A DNA stretch of 64,000 nucleotides. Source: Phenylobacterium immobile (ATCC 35973) (GTDB lineage: Bacteria; Pseudomonadota; Alphaproteobacteria; Caulobacterales; Caulobacteraceae). Where the stretch lies: the NCBI RefSeq assembly GCF_001375595.1, contig NZ_CVJQ01000002.1, positions 62,001-126,000 of the forward strand, in the 5' to 3' direction. The position numbers and the translations under genes were made by a program. Numbering within the stretch: position 1 is the first letter of the stretch; every line of letters starts with the position of its first letter. The notes below the pieces were generated by a model, which saw nothing but the letters and a program-made list of their open reading frames with translations, was not told the origin of the DNA and searched no databases. This document shows, piece after piece, positions 9,509 to 18,503 of this stretch.

Positions 9509-10390
9509 TTACGCCCCCTTGTCGAGCTGCCGCGAGATGGCGTTGGTGAGCTCAGCAACGAAACCTTCGGTGCGCGCGCCGTAGGCGGAGATCTTCGTTT
9601 GGAAGAAGTTGTAGAAGATAACCGACGGGATAGCGGCGAACAGGCCGAGACCAGTGGCGAGAAGCGCTTCGGCGATGCCGGGGGCGACGACGGCCAGGTT
9701 GGTCGTGTTGGTGTTCGCGATGCCGATGAAGGAGTTCATGATCCCGTAAACGGTGCCGAACAGGCCGATGAACGGACCGTTCGAACCGACCGAAGCCAGG
9801 AACTGCATGCCGCCCGAAAGGCGACGCGCCAGCGTGGCTTGGACGGCGCCAACCGCCATCTGAGCACGAACCAGAGCGTGTTCGGGGTGCTGGGTCAGCA
9901 CGCCGGCTTGACGCGACAGTTCAATTTCAGAAGCAGCCGCAGCGGCCATGTCGGCCAGCGGGTTGCCGTCGAACTCTTCCGAGGTCGCGATGCGGCCCAT
10001 GTCTTGCACCGACTTGGCGCCGCGGAAGGCTTCGAGGAAGGCGTCCGAACCCTTGTTCAGCGAGCTGAACTCGATGCTCTTAATGACGAGCAGGGTCCAC
10101 GAGAAGATCGAGCAGAGAACCAGCCCGATCATGATCACCTTAACGACCGGGTCAGCGTCCATGAACATGGTGCCGACGCCGAGCTTGCCGGCGTGGTCCA
10201 TGGTCGGAGGGGCTTCTTCAGCCACCGGAGCGGCCGGAGCGGCAGCCGGGGCGGCGGCGGCGTCAGCCGCGGCCGGAGCAGCCGCCGGAGCGGCCGGAGC
10301 AGCGCTCTGAGCGAGCGCGGGCGCGCTCGCCATCAGCGCAACGGCGCCGAGGAGAGCGATGAAAGGAGTCTTGAATTTGTTGTCGAGCAT
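9509..10390 (-). CDS. exbB: MotA/TolQ/ExbB proton channel protein with signal peptide
   Basis: A 293-residue ExbB. The N-terminus MLDNKFKTPFIALLGAVALMA...ALAQ is a signal peptide, followed by an Ala/Pro-rich stretch (~residues 30-70) and the MotA/TolQ/ExbB core with three membrane helices. Conserved blocks such as FLASVGSNGPFIGLFGTVYGIM and GIAEALLATGLGLFAAIPSVI are seen. The N-terminal extension is longer than in E. coli ExbB but common in Caulobacter and Xanthomonas relatives. ATG 10390 is preceded by AGGAAC at 11 nt; the frame extends further upstream but without support. Confidence 0.94.
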   Translation of the reverse strand: MLDNKFKTPFIALLGAVALMASAPALAQSAAPAAPAAAPAAADAAAAPAAAPAAPVAEEAPPTMDHAGKLGVGTMFMDADPVVKVIMIGLVLCSIFSWTLLVIKSIEFSSLNKGSDAFLEAFRGAKSVQDMGRIATSEEFDGNPLADMAAAAASEIELSRQAGVLTQHPEHALVRAQMAVGAVQATLARRLSGGMQFLASVGSNGPFIGLFGTVYGIMNSFIGIANTNTTNLAVVAPGIAEALLATGLGLFAAIPSVIFYNFFQTKISAYGARTEGFVAELTNAISRQLDKGA

Positions 10391-10951
10391 CTGTCGCCAG
10401 TTCCTGGTTGGTCTAGCACGATTGGCCGGAGGGTCGTCGCGCGAGAGCGTCTCCACCCCAAGTTAAAGCAAGCCAGCCGTCTCCCCCGATAATTCGGAAA
10501 TGACGTCAGTGCCCATATCGGTCGCCCGACCCGCCGAACTCGCATCCACTGAAGCGCGGAGGCAGGTCCTTCGAGGCGTTCGGCTTCGCCCTCCCCCCAG
10601 GGAAAATGAAGCCGTACCGATTTGTGGCGTAGACCCTTTGGCAACCCCTTTATGGCCCGTCAAGGCCCGTGTGGCGGAGCATTCCAGTCAAATCCTGATT
10701 AAACCAAGCGTATGCCGCAATGCAGCATAAGCGTGACAAGTTGCGAGCCCTTAGAAGCGGGGACTTTTAGGAAAATTCACGCTGCAGCGCAGCAAGATCG
10801 CAGGCATGAAAACTTCACACCCTCCGATCGGCCCGAGACTTCTCTCGACGCGGAACTGAACATCGTTTGGACAGCAGGCGCCCACGCGGCATCGCGTCTG
10901 ACCGCCTTCACCGAACTTGGTCTGCCGATTTCGGGCCGGCGCACAGTGATT
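10391..10951. other. 561-bp intergenic region upstream of exbB
   Basis: No convincing gene is seen here; the open frames on the plus strand have no Shine-Dalgarno sequence or recognisable product. It must hold the promoter of the minus-strand exbB operon. I looked for a Fur-like palindrome and for TTAA-N7-TTAA CtrA sites and found none I can defend. The stretch 10670-10800 is AT-richer than its surroundings, in keeping with a promoter or the 3' end of the Pr6Pr transcript. Confidence 0.5.
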
Positions 10952-11587
10952 TCACGCATGCCGGGCGAGGCGGCGGTCGACGGAGACGAGGGCCAAACCT
11001 GTCGCGAGAAATCCACCGCCCAGGATCAGAAGGGTGAGAATCACGCGACCCCACCCGCGCCCAGGGTCGAGGAATGGGTAGATCGCGAAACCCGCCTCCC
11101 AGCCCCACAGCAACGCATAAGCACCGTACGCTGTCAGCAGACCCAACCAGACAAACGCATGACGCCAGCGCAACTCACCTTTCGGCGCAAGGACCAGCCA
11201 GAATAACCCAGCCGCGATCGGCGAAACTTTGTGCAGGAAGATATCCGCGATGGGCCCGAGCCCAGGGAGCACCAGAAAGCCCTCCAAGAGCAGCGCGTAG
11301 ACGACGCCGACCGTCATCATGCAAAGCGTCGCACCGCCGACCCAGCCGGCCGGCGCACGTCGCCCTAAGGCGACGAGCGTCATCATGACCGCGAAGGCCA
11401 GATTGCTGAGGATCGTGAAGTAGCGCGCCATGGCCAGGGCCGTGATCAGGCCATCGCCCGTGACGGCAAGGGTCGCGACAGTCTGCAGGATCAACCCACA
11501 CCATGCGCAGATCGCAACCAGGCCAGCGCCCGCCCGTTCAGCGCAACGGGGCGGCGAGCGCCAGGAAGGGCTTGGCGTCAGGGCCAT
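10952..11587 (-). CDS. Pr6Pr family membrane protein
   Basis: A 211-residue protein with six predicted membrane helices. The pattern matches the bacterial Pr6Pr (FAR-17a/AIG1-like) family: TILSNLAFAVMM after the second helix, a His in LHKVSPIAAGLFW, and WLGLLTAYGAYALLWG near the fifth helix. The function of bacterial members is unknown; eukaryotic relatives are androgen-induced proteins with lipid hydrolase activity. It stands alone between the exb operon and tRNA-Phe. Confidence 0.8.
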   Translation of the reverse strand: MALTPSPSWRSPPRCAERAGAGLVAICAWCGLILQTVATLAVTGDGLITALAMARYFTILSNLAFAVMMTLVALGRRAPAGWVGGATLCMMTVGVVYALLLEGFLVLPGLGPIADIFLHKVSPIAAGLFWLVLAPKGELRWRHAFVWLGLLTAYGAYALLWGWEAGFAIYPFLDPGRGWGRVILTLLILGGGFLATGLALVSVDRRLARHA

Positions 11588-11641
11588 GTAAGCACCCTAG
11601 CCCAACACTTGGACCAAGGGGCGCCTTAGAAATCTGAGGAA

Positions 11642-11717
11642 TGGTGCCTGGGGGCGGATTCGAACCACCGACACGCGGATTTTCAATCCGCTGCTCTACC
11701 AACTGAGCTACCCAGGC
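11642..11717 (-). tRNA. tRNA-Phe(GAA)
   Basis: On the minus strand the acceptor GCCTGGG pairs with CCCAGGC, the anticodon stem GCGGA/TCCGC encloses loop TTGAAAA (anticodon GAA), and the T-arm reads GGTGG TTCGAAT CCGCC. Discriminator A and an encoded CCA are present. Standard 76-nt tRNA. Confidence 0.97.
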
Positions 11718-11800
11718 CCGGGCTGCGAGGTCGATCCCCAAGGGGGCCGGCGACGCGGGAGCCGCTCTATAAAAGACGGGTTCGCCGAAGTCCAGCGAGC

Positions 11801-11953
11801 TCAGTCGACTTCGTCATCTGCGAGGTCTTCGGTCTCGCCGGGCACGGCGTAGCGATTAGTCAGCCATCTCTGCAGATCCACGTCCGAACAGCGTTTCGAG
11901 CAGAATGGCTTGTAGGCGTCCTGAGCCGGGCGCTTGCAGATCGGGCACGTCAT
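11801..11953 (-). CDS. yacG: DNA gyrase inhibitor YacG
   Basis: A 50-residue zinc protein that binds GyrB and inhibits gyrase in characterised homologues. Four zinc ligands are visible: Cys3 and Cys6 in TCPIC, Cys18 and Cys22 in PFCSKRC, followed by the family block LQRWLTNRYAVPG. Its ATG overlaps the stop of the RNase E/G gene by 4 bp (ATGA), so it is translationally coupled as the last gene of the operon. Confidence 0.95.
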   Translation of the reverse strand: MTCPICKRPAQDAYKPFCSKRCSDVDLQRWLTNRYAVPGETEDLADDEVD

Positions 11954-12987
11954 AGAGTGCTGACTTTCAACGTATCACGGGCGCCGTCGACTGCCCTCAG
12001 GGCGAAGCGAAGACCCATTTTAGCTTGCAGCGCCTTCAGCATGGGCTCCGCCAGAGAGACAATCTGCGCCGGACAGGCGGCCACCAGCCTGGCGCCCGGT
12101 TGGGCCAGGCCCTCCCGCATCAGGGCGCGGATTGCGCGGTGAGCCAGACTTTCATCGGACAGTGCGCCATCGCTGCGGCACAGGCGTTCAAAATTCGGCT
12201 GAACACGACGCGGCAGGGACAGTTCCATGGCGCCGAACTTGCCCACCGGCCCGATAGCGACGCCCGGATTATCCGGCGCGAAGGCCGTCCGCGCGGCGGT
12301 CAAAAGCGCTGGACCGTCATGGCCGCGGCCTACGAGATCGATCACCACCAATCCGCCGAGACCTTTCAGTCGTAGAAGTCGCGCGCTTTCAGCGATCGCC
12401 GCGAGGTTCGCCGCCCGCGCCGCGCGCTTGGAGTCAGCGCCCTTGCGCTCTCCCAGATCGACATCGATGGCCGTCAGCGCCCGCGTAGGCTCGATCGAAA
12501 GAGAGCCCCCGCCCGGTAGATTGAACACCTGCTCCAGAACATCGGACTGAGCCTCATCGGCGATGGTCATCGCTTCCAGGCCGCCCACCGGCTCAGCGCC
12601 ATGGACAAACTGTGAGAGCGCCTCGGCGACGCTGGGCGGCGGCTCCAAAAGACGGGGGGAGCCATCGGCCTCCCCCAACGCGCGCACGACGGCGACCTTG
12701 CCGCGGCGGGCCTCGGCGCGAACCTCCACGCGCAGCATCGCGCCTCGAGTCGGGCGGTCTTCCGGTCGGAAGGGCAGCATGGCCTCGACACCGTCACCAA
12801 GATCAAGAAAGGCGCTCGACAACACAGGTTCGACATTGACGACCCGCGCGGCCGCCCGCGCGCCCAGGAGCGCCAGCGGGTTGTCCCCATCGCGCCGGAT
12901 CAGCAGCCGTTCTGGCCGACCGTCGAGTGTCACCACGCCACGGGTCTCGCCCACGCCGTCATCGAGATAAGCCCGCCGTTCGCTCAT
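11950..12987 (-). CDS. rng: ribonuclease E/G family protein (short form)
   Basis: A 345-residue endoribonuclease-like protein. An S1-like segment (VEPVLSSAFLDLGDGVEAMLPF, ~50-75) is followed by the catalytic region with the two expected metal-binding aspartates, in LTAIDVDLG and GGLVVIDLVG. The zinc-link cysteines (CPxC) of classical RNase E/G are absent and the protein is shorter than E. coli RNase G (~490), as in the short homologues of this alphaproteobacterial gene block. ATG 12987 is chosen because it makes a 4-bp ATGA overlap with maf. The downstream yacG also overlaps by 4 bp. Confidence 0.88.
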   Translation of the reverse strand: MSERRAYLDDGVGETRGVVTLDGRPERLLIRRDGDNPLALLGARAAARVVNVEPVLSSAFLDLGDGVEAMLPFRPEDRPTRGAMLRVEVRAEARRGKVAVVRALGEADGSPRLLEPPPSVAEALSQFVHGAEPVGGLEAMTIADEAQSDVLEQVFNLPGGGSLSIEPTRALTAIDVDLGERKGADSKRAARAANLAAIAESARLLRLKGLGGLVVIDLVGRGHDGPALLTAARTAFAPDNPGVAIGPVGKFGAMELSLPRRVQPNFERLCRSDGALSDESLAHRAIRALMREGLAQPGARLVAACPAQIVSLAEPMLKALQAKMGLRFALRAVDGARDTLKVSTL

Positions 12988-13550
12988 GCTGGCCACCCCG
13001 CGCCGAACAACAGATTCCGTGTCTCATAGAGCGGAAGACCGACCACCGCAGGGTAAGATCCATGGACGGCGATGATGAACGCGCCGGCGCGCCCCTGAAC
13101 ACCGTAGCCGCCGGCCTTGCCGATCCCTTCCCCGCCCTCAGCGTAGCTGTCAATCTCAGCGTCAGACAGCCGCTTCACCTGCACGCGCGTCTCCACCAGC
13201 CGCGACCAGGTCTGGCCGTGCGCAGCGACAGCGACCGCAGTCAGCACGCGATGGTTGCGGCCTGAAAGCAGCGTAAGGCACTTGCGGACCTCGCCCGCGT
13301 CTTCCGCCTTCGGAAGGATCCGACGTCCGACCGCCACCACGGTGTCGGCGCCAAGCACAACGTCGTCAACATGGCCCCTTGCGACGTGAGCCGCCTTCGC
13401 CGACGCAAGCCGCAAAGCGAGGCGTCGCGGCGTCTCATCCCTCAAAGGCGTCTCGTCGATATCCGCTGGCGCGATCACATCCGGCTCAAGACCGATCTGA
13501 CGCAGCAACTCGACCCGCCTGGGGCTTGCAGAGGCCAGCACAAGGCGCAT
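12984..13550 (-). CDS. maf: Maf family nucleoside triphosphate pyrophosphatase
   Basis: A 188-residue Maf/HAM1-like house-cleaning pyrophosphatase that hydrolyses non-canonical nucleotides to monophosphates. Motifs: LVLASASPRRVELL at the N-terminus (phosphate-binding loop), GADTVV in the middle (catalytic Asp), and GGYGVQGRAGAFI. It belongs to the murA-to-yacG block and is translationally coupled to the RNase gene. The infA remnant lies just upstream, where intact infA is expected. Confidence 0.93.
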   Translation of the reverse strand: MRLVLASASPRRVELLRQIGLEPDVIAPADIDETPLRDETPRRLALRLASAKAAHVARGHVDDVVLGADTVVAVGRRILPKAEDAGEVRKCLTLLSGRNHRVLTAVAVAAHGQTWSRLVETRVQVKRLSDAEIDSYAEGGEGIGKAGGYGVQGRAGAFIIAVHGSYPAVVGLPLYETRNLLFGAGWPA

Positions 13551-13569
13551 GTCGTCTCCTGGCGTTCGG

Positions 13570-13620
13570 TCAGCGGACGCGGAAAGTAATCCGGCCCTTG
13601 GTCAGGTCGTAGGGGGCCAC
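13570..13620 (-). pseudogene. infA: infA remnant: last 16 codons of translation initiation factor IF-1
   Basis: The minus strand reads VAPYDLTKGRITFRVR and a stop, which matches the conserved C-terminus of IF-1. The gap between the maf start and the stop of the phosphatase gene is only 129 bp, whereas infA needs about 219 bp. Upstream of the 16 codons the reading does not continue as IF-1; instead there is a hairpin (GTTCAG/CTGAAC arms, near 13637-13660). In related genomes infA usually occupies this position. Because IF-1 is essential, an intact copy should exist elsewhere; an assembly deletion is the alternative. Confidence 0.75.
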
Positions 13621-13679
13621 TCGCCGCGCTTTACGCCAGGTTCAGCGACCTGAACAGACGGCGAAGCCCCCATCCTCGC

Positions 13680-14123
13680 TTAACCAAATCGCGCTTCGAT
13701 GCGTCGGGCGAGCGCGTCGCGGACCTGCCGGTAGGCGTCCAGCCGCGCCTCGCGCGTACCCTCCGCCAGGGTCGGATCGTGGGTCGGCCAGTACTCGATC
13801 TCCACTGAAGGCGCGCGCGTCAGTTCGACCGCCTGGTGGTGGGCCTCCGGCGTCAGCGAGATAACGAGATCGAAGGATATCTGCCGGACGTCCTCGAATG
13901 TCTTCGCCCGATGCTGGCTCAGATCGACGCCGATCTCGGCCATCACCGCCCTGGCGAAGGGATCCGCAGACGGATCTAGCGACTTCATGGCCGGATCTTT
14001 CAAGCCGGCGCTGTCGGTGAAGACTTGCCCCGCGAACATCCGGCGCAGCAGGCCCTCCGCCATGGGCGAGCGCACCCGGTTGAGGTTGCAGGCGAACAGG
14101 ACGGCGCCAGGTCTTTCCAGCAC
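13680..14123 (-). CDS. low-molecular-weight phosphotyrosine phosphatase/ArsC-like protein
   Basis: A 147-residue cytoplasmic protein of the LMW-PTP/arsenate reductase fold. The phosphate-binding loop is CNLNRVRS (Cys12-x5-Arg18-Ser), and the family-typical general-acid region near the C-terminus appears as YWPTHDP. It lies 5 bp downstream of the UPF0262 gene in the hisD operon. Whether it acts on phosphotyrosine or arsenate cannot be decided: the arsenate-reductase cysteines beyond Cys12 are absent, which favours phosphatase activity. Confidence 0.85.
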   Translation of the reverse strand: MLERPGAVLFACNLNRVRSPMAEGLLRRMFAGQVFTDSAGLKDPAMKSLDPSADPFARAVMAEIGVDLSQHRAKTFEDVRQISFDLVISLTPEAHHQAVELTRAPSVEIEYWPTHDPTLAEGTREARLDAYRQVRDALARRIEARFG

Positions 14124-14128
14124 GGCGC

Positions 14129-14602
14129 CTAGCCTCGCCTGTGCAGGGCGCAGATCAGGGTGAACAGCCGCCGCGCCGTGTCGGCGTCTGTCTCGATCTT
14201 GCCCTTCAGCCGTTTACGCAGCAGTTCCGAGGCCTCGTTGTGCAGGCTGCGCCGACCCATGTCCAAGGCCTCGATCTGCGCCGGAGTCGATTGCCGAATC
14301 GCCTGGTGATAGCTCTCGCAGACCAGAAAATAGTCCTTGATGAGCGGCCTAAACGGCGTGAGCGAAAGAATATGCCGGTGCTCGTAGCCCTGGCTCGCCA
14401 CGTCCAGCACCAAGCGGTTGTCGGCGAGCGAGATGACCAGGGCGTAGGGACCCGCGTCGCCGCCCTCTGGTTGAAATGAGTTCTGCTCCAGCAGATCGAA
14501 GATCGCGATCTGTCGCTCCTGCTCCTGGTCGCGCGAAATGGCGGCCAGGGACTCTTCGTCAATATGGACGGCGTTCAGGCGGGGCTTGCCGGCGTCAGCC
14601 AT
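14129..14602 (-). CDS. UPF0262 family protein
   Basis: A 157-residue soluble protein of unknown function, conserved in Alphaproteobacteria next to hisD. Recognisable blocks are QERQIAIFDLLEQNSF, GPYALVISLADNRLVLDV, LTPFRPLIKDYFLVCESYHQAI and MGRRSLHNEASELL. It sits between hisD (24 bp upstream) and the LMW phosphatase gene (5 bp downstream). Confidence 0.92.
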   Translation of the reverse strand: MADAGKPRLNAVHIDEESLAAISRDQEQERQIAIFDLLEQNSFQPEGGDAGPYALVISLADNRLVLDVASQGYEHRHILSLTPFRPLIKDYFLVCESYHQAIRQSTPAQIEALDMGRRSLHNEASELLRKRLKGKIETDADTARRLFTLICALHRRG

Positions 14603-14626
14603 TCTTGGTGGGCCGCCCGCCGTCGC

Positions 14627-15904
14627 TCAACTGAGGCGGATCGCGCTCGAGCGGGCGTGCGCCGGCAGACCCTCGGCTTGCGCCAGGATCACGGTCGGCG
14701 GTCCCAGGCGCGCGAAGGCGGCGGCGTCGCATTGCACGATCGAGGTGCGCTTGATGAAGTCGTAGAGCGAAAGACCCGATGAGAATCGCGCCGCACGGCT
14801 GGTCGGCAGGACGTGGTTCGAACCGGCGACATAGTCGCCGATCGCCTCAGGCGTCAGCCTGCCCAGGAACATCGCGCCGGCGTGACGCACGCGGTCGGAC
14901 AGCGTTTCGGGATGATCAACGGCGAATTCGACGTGCTCGGGCGCGATCTGATCCACCAACTCAGGCGAGCGGTCCAACGGCGCGATGACGACCGCGCCGT
15001 GGTCGCGCCACGACTGCGCGGCGGCCTCGCCGGTCGACAGCGACTGCAGCTGGATCTGAATTTCGACCTCGACCTGAGCGGCGAAATCCTCATCGTCGGT
15101 GATCAGGATCGATTGCGCCGCCGGGTCATGCTCGGCTTGGCTCAGCAGGTCCGCGGCGATCCACTTCGGGTCGTTCTTGCCATCGGCGACGACGACGATC
15201 TCGGAGGGGCCCGCCAAGGCGTCGATGCCGACCACGCCGTAGACCCGGCGCTTGGCGGCGGTGACGAAGGCGTTGCCGGGTCCGACGATCTTGTCCACCG
15301 GCAGGATCGGCCCTGCGCCGTAAGCCAGGGCGGCGACGGCTTGCGCGCCGCCGACCCGCCAAATCTCGGTGACGCCCGCGATCTGCGCCGCCGCCAGGAC
15401 GGCCGGCTCCAGCTTGCCCGGCGGCGTCACCATGGCGATACGTCCTACGCCCGCGGCGGCGGCCGGCACGACATTCATCAGAACGGTTGAGGGGTAGGCC
15501 GCGCGGCCGCCCGGCACGTAGACGCCCACCGCGTCCAGCGGCCCCCAGCGCCAGCCCAGGCTCACGCCGTCCTCGTCTATGAATTGCTGGTCGGCGGGGC
15601 GCTGGCGCTCGTGATAGCGTCTGATGCGCTCGGCGGCGAACTTCAGGGCGTCGCGCACCTCCGCCGGGCAGGCCGCCGCGCCGGCGGCGATCTCCTCGGC
15701 GGACACGCGCAAGGTGGCTTCCGTCAACTCGACGCGGTCGAACTCGCGGCTGAACCGCAGCAGAGCCGCCACGCCCTCGACGCGGACGGCGGCCAGCACG
15801 TCGCGGACGATCGCGTCCACCTCTTCCGGCGTGTCGCGGCGTTCCTCCACGAAGGCGGTGAAGGCGGTGCTGAAATCGGCGTCGGTGTAGCGAAAGCGGC
15901 GCAT
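14627..15904 (-). CDS. hisD: histidinol dehydrogenase
   Basis: A 425-residue zinc enzyme that oxidises L-histidinol to L-histidine with two NAD+, the final step of histidine synthesis. Family blocks seen include YVPGGRAAYPSTVLMNVVPA, the NAD-binding KIVGPGNAFVTAAKR, AGPSEI, the catalytic IAPEHVEF with Glu-His, and the C-terminal SNHVLPTSRAARFSSGLSLYDF. Length is normal. It is the third gene of murA-DUF2948-hisD-UPF0262. Confidence 0.97.
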   Translation of the reverse strand: MRRFRYTDADFSTAFTAFVEERRDTPEEVDAIVRDVLAAVRVEGVAALLRFSREFDRVELTEATLRVSAEEIAAGAAACPAEVRDALKFAAERIRRYHERQRPADQQFIDEDGVSLGWRWGPLDAVGVYVPGGRAAYPSTVLMNVVPAAAAGVGRIAMVTPPGKLEPAVLAAAQIAGVTEIWRVGGAQAVAALAYGAGPILPVDKIVGPGNAFVTAAKRRVYGVVGIDALAGPSEIVVVADGKNDPKWIAADLLSQAEHDPAAQSILITDDEDFAAQVEVEIQIQLQSLSTGEAAAQSWRDHGAVVIAPLDRSPELVDQIAPEHVEFAVDHPETLSDRVRHAGAMFLGRLTPEAIGDYVAGSNHVLPTSRAARFSSGLSLYDFIKRTSIVQCDAAAFARLGPPTVILAQAEGLPAHARSSAIRLS

Positions 15905-15967
15905 GCGGGGTCTTTAGCGGGCCGGGCGGGCGAACGCCATGGCCCGGCCGTCTGGATCGCGCGCAAA

Positions 15968-16399
15968 TCAGGCGTCGTGGTTCGGCGTCCGCGGCGTGGA
16001 CCAGGGCTGCGACACGTCGGCCAGTACCGCCTCGACGCACTCCACCCGCACGCGGATGTCGCCACCGCCGGCGAAGACCAGGCTTACCGTCCCACCGGGC
16101 GCGTCCTCGGGCTCGAAGCCGATGGACAGCAGGGCCAGCACCGCGTCCTTCGCGCGCATCCGCACGCGCCGGGCCTGCACGGCTTCGACGCCCGCGAACT
16201 GCAGCGCTGCGCGCACCCGCTGGCTCTGGCCGCCTTCCCAGCGGTAGCGGTTGAGCGCGATCGTCAACCGGCGCGCCTTCGGCTCATACTGGATGTCGCC
16301 GACCTTGATCACGGCGTCCTGCAGCGCCGCCGACACCACCGCCAGATCCTCGGCGTCCTGCGCCATCAGGCGCAGCGGCGCAGACATCTCGCCGCTCAT
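15968..16399 (-). CDS. DUF2948 family protein
   Basis: A 143-residue protein of unknown function. The blocks [29 protein letters not shown] and ALNRYRWE match the alphaproteobacterial DUF2948 family, which is regularly found between murA and hisD. Its start overlaps the murA stop by 4 bp (ATGA), so it is translationally coupled to murA. Confidence 0.9.
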   Translation of the reverse strand: MSGEMSAPLRLMAQDAEDLAVVSAALQDAVIKVGDIQYEPKARRLTIALNRYRWEGGQSQRVRAALQFAGVEAVQARRVRMRAKDAVLALLSIGFEPEDAPGGTVSLVFAGGGDIRVRVECVEAVLADVSQPWSTPRTPNHDA

Positions 16400-17706
16400 T
16401 CGTCCGGCTCCCCGTCGCCCTTGATCCGCCGGATCACCGCGCCGCAGGCGCTCAACTTCTCTTCCAGGCGCTCGAAGCCACGGTCGAGGTGATAGACGCG
16501 GTTCACGGTCGTCTCGCCCCGCGCCGCAAGACCGGCGATCACCAGGCTGACCGAGGCCCGCAGGTCCGTCGCCATCACCTGCGCCCCCTCAAGAGCGTCG
16601 ACGCCGCGCACCCGCGCCTCACCACCGTGTACGGCGATATCCGCGCCCAGGCGCCCGAGTTCCGGCACATGCATGAAGCGGTTCTCGAAAATCGTTTCGC
16701 GCACCAGGCTCTCGCCCTCGGCCAGCGTCATCAGCGCCATGAACTGCGCCTGCAGATCCGTAGCGAAGCCTGGGTAAGGATCGGTCGTGACTTCGACCGC
16801 CTTCAGGCGCGCCGCCGGGTCCCGCGTGATGGTCACCCCATCGTCGTGACGCGTTACGCCGACGCCGGCCTCGATCATCTTGGCGCTGAGGGCGTCGATC
16901 AATTCCGGGCGCGCATGGGTCAGCCGCACCTCGCCGCCGGCCATGGCCGCGGCCAGGGCGTAGGTGCCCATCTCGATCCGGTCGGCGATCACCGCATGGC
17001 GCGCGCCGCCCAGGCGCGAGACGCCCTCGATCGTGATCGTCGGCGTCCCGGCGCCGCTGACCTTCGCGCCCATCTTGTTCAGGCATTCGGCCAGGTCGGC
17101 GATCTCCGGCTCCTGGGCGGCGTTCTTCAACACCGTCGTCCCCTGGGCCAGCACGGCGGCGAGCAGGGCGTGCTCCGTCGCGCCGACCGAAACGAACGGA
17201 AACTCGATCTCCGCGCCGATCAGGCCTCGCGGCGCCTGGGCGTAGACATAACCTTCATGCAGGTCGATCCGCGCGCCCAGCGCCTCCAGCGCCTTCAGGT
17301 GCAGGTCCACAGGCCGCGCGCCGATGGTGCAACCGCCTGGGAGGGAAACCTTCGCCTGTCCGGTCCGCGCCACCAGCGGTCCCAGCACGTTGAACGACGC
17401 CCGCATCTGGCGCACCAGGTCGTAGGACGCAAAGCCCGAGACGATCTCGCGGGTCGTCAGGCTCATGGTCTGGCCGGCGGTGACCACGTCGGCCGACGGA
17501 TCGTCGCTCTCCTCGACCACCGTGCCCAGCCGGGTCAGCAGCCGGCCCAGGAAGCGGGTGTCGGCCAGCCTCGGCATATTGGTCAGGATCAGGGGTTCTT
17601 CAGTCAGCAGGCTCGCCGCCATCAGCTTGATGGCCGAGTTCTTGGCGCCGCTGATCGGGATGCGCCCCGCCAGCCGCGCGCCGCCGGTGATGGCGATACG
17701 GTCCAA
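16396..17706 (-). CDS. murA: UDP-N-acetylglucosamine 1-carboxyvinyltransferase
   Basis: A 436-residue cytoplasmic enzyme that adds enolpyruvate from PEP to UDP-GlcNAc, the first committed step of peptidoglycan synthesis and the target of fosfomycin. The N-terminus reads [18 protein letters not shown] with the catalytic Lys-Asn pair, and the loop [15 protein letters not shown] holds the reactive cysteine, so it is not a natural Cys-to-Asp resistant form. Length is normal. First gene of the block running to yacG. Confidence 0.97.
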   Translation of the reverse strand: MDRIAITGGARLAGRIPISGAKNSAIKLMAASLLTEEPLILTNMPRLADTRFLGRLLTRLGTVVEESDDPSADVVTAGQTMSLTTREIVSGFASYDLVRQMRASFNVLGPLVARTGQAKVSLPGGCTIGARPVDLHLKALEALGARIDLHEGYVYAQAPRGLIGAEIEFPFVSVGATEHALLAAVLAQGTTVLKNAAQEPEIADLAECLNKMGAKVSGAGTPTITIEGVSRLGGARHAVIADRIEMGTYALAAAMAGGEVRLTHARPELIDALSAKMIEAGVGVTRHDDGVTITRDPAARLKAVEVTTDPYPGFATDLQAQFMALMTLAEGESLVRETIFENRFMHVPELGRLGADIAVHGGEARVRGVDALEGAQVMATDLRASVSLVIAGLAARGETTVNRVYHLDRGFERLEEKLSACGAVIRRIKGDGEPDE

Positions 17707-17796
17707 TCCAGATCCTTAAGAAGAATGTCTGCCTACGGGCGCGCCGTTTCGCCGGATATCTAGCGCGCGCCGCCGACCTTCGCAAAGGCCGGCGCC

Positions 17797-17949
17797 TCAG
17801 CTTTTATCGCGGGCCTTGTCGGCGGTCGGCTCGACCGGTTTGGCCGGCGCCGGCGTCAGGCCCTTTCGCCGGCGCAGGTTGTCCCGCAGCGCCTGGGCGA
17901 GCTTGGCCTCGCGCGCGGCGACTTGCCTGTCTTCCGGATCGTCACCCAT
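17797..17949 (-). CDS. small conserved-looking hypothetical protein
   Basis: A 50-residue, strongly charged, helix-prone protein (MGDDPEDRQVAAREAKLAQAL then DNLRRRKG) with a Lys/Pro-rich tail. ATG 17949 is chosen over the longer frame because the upstream extension (to 18000) is out of character. No family is recognised; similar short basic proteins occur next to murA in relatives. It lies 90 bp upstream of murA on the same strand and could be co-transcribed. Confidence 0.55.
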   Translation of the reverse strand: MGDDPEDRQVAAREAKLAQALRDNLRRRKGLTPAPAKPVEPTADKARDKS

Positions 17950-18057
17950 AACCAGATCGCTCGCCCAGCCGCCCCGGCGCGTCAAGCACCGGATGAACAC
18001 CGATTTTGGGGCTTCACGCGCCCGCCGGTCGCCGCTATAGCCCCCGCCTCACCTTTC

Positions 18058-18132
<75 letters not shown>

Positions 18133-18135
18133 TTA

Positions 18136-18172
18136 AAAAGGCCCCTGGAGCGACCTGCTCCAGGGGCCTTTT
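18136..18172. terminator. bidirectional Rho-independent terminator
   Basis: A 16-bp perfect stem (AAAAGGCCCCTGGAGC / GCTCCAGGGGCCTTTT) with a 5-nt loop sits between tRNA-Thr and the convergent phage lysis cassette. A-tract and T-tract flank both sides, so it can end transcription from either direction. Confidence 0.92.
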
Positions 18173-18221
18173 CTATGCCCTCACCGCCAGAACATGGCGA
18201 CTCCCATGAACCGGTCAGGCC

Positions 18222-18503
18222 TCACCGCCCGCACGGCGCCGCCGCCATCCCCTTGCTCTTCGCCCAGCGGCACAGGCGGCCGATCTGCGCCTCCAGGCCT
18301 CGTCCCCAGAACAGCACGGCGGCGCTATAGTCGTTGGCCGCCTTCTCCGAGCTCAGCGCCGCCAGAGGCACGGCCGGCTCGGCCGGCGCGACCAGGTCAG
18401 CAGCCGGCGGGTGGCTTTGCGCCAGGTTCGGCTTGTGAACGCAGGACGCCGCACAGATAAGCGCGGCGAGCAGCGCTAGGGATCGCATCGGTCTGTCCGT
18501 CAT
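18222..18503 (-). CDS. Rz1-like outer-membrane lipoprotein spanin
   Basis: A 93-residue predicted lipoprotein, MTDRPMRSLALLAALICAASC, with a lipobox ending at Cys21 and a proline/alanine-rich mature part. It begins inside the Rz-like gene in another reading frame (overlap 18397-18503), the classic Rz/Rz1 arrangement. The o-spanin pairs with the i-spanin to fuse inner and outer membranes in the last step of lysis. It is longer than lambda Rz1 (60). An internal ATG at 18488 is an alternative start. Confidence 0.72.
   Translation of the reverse strand: MTDRPMRSLALLAALICAASCVHKPNLAQSHPPAADLVAPAEPAVPLAALSSEKAANDYSAAVLFWGRGLEAQIGRLCRWAKSKGMAAAPCGR

Noticed and set aside
10712..11206. 164-codon plus-strand frame upstream of and across the Pr6Pr gene
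   Set aside because: No Shine-Dalgarno, no family, overlaps the membrane protein antisense.
16489..17763. 424-codon plus-strand open frame across murA
   Set aside because: Shadow of murA, which has an intact active-site Cys loop.
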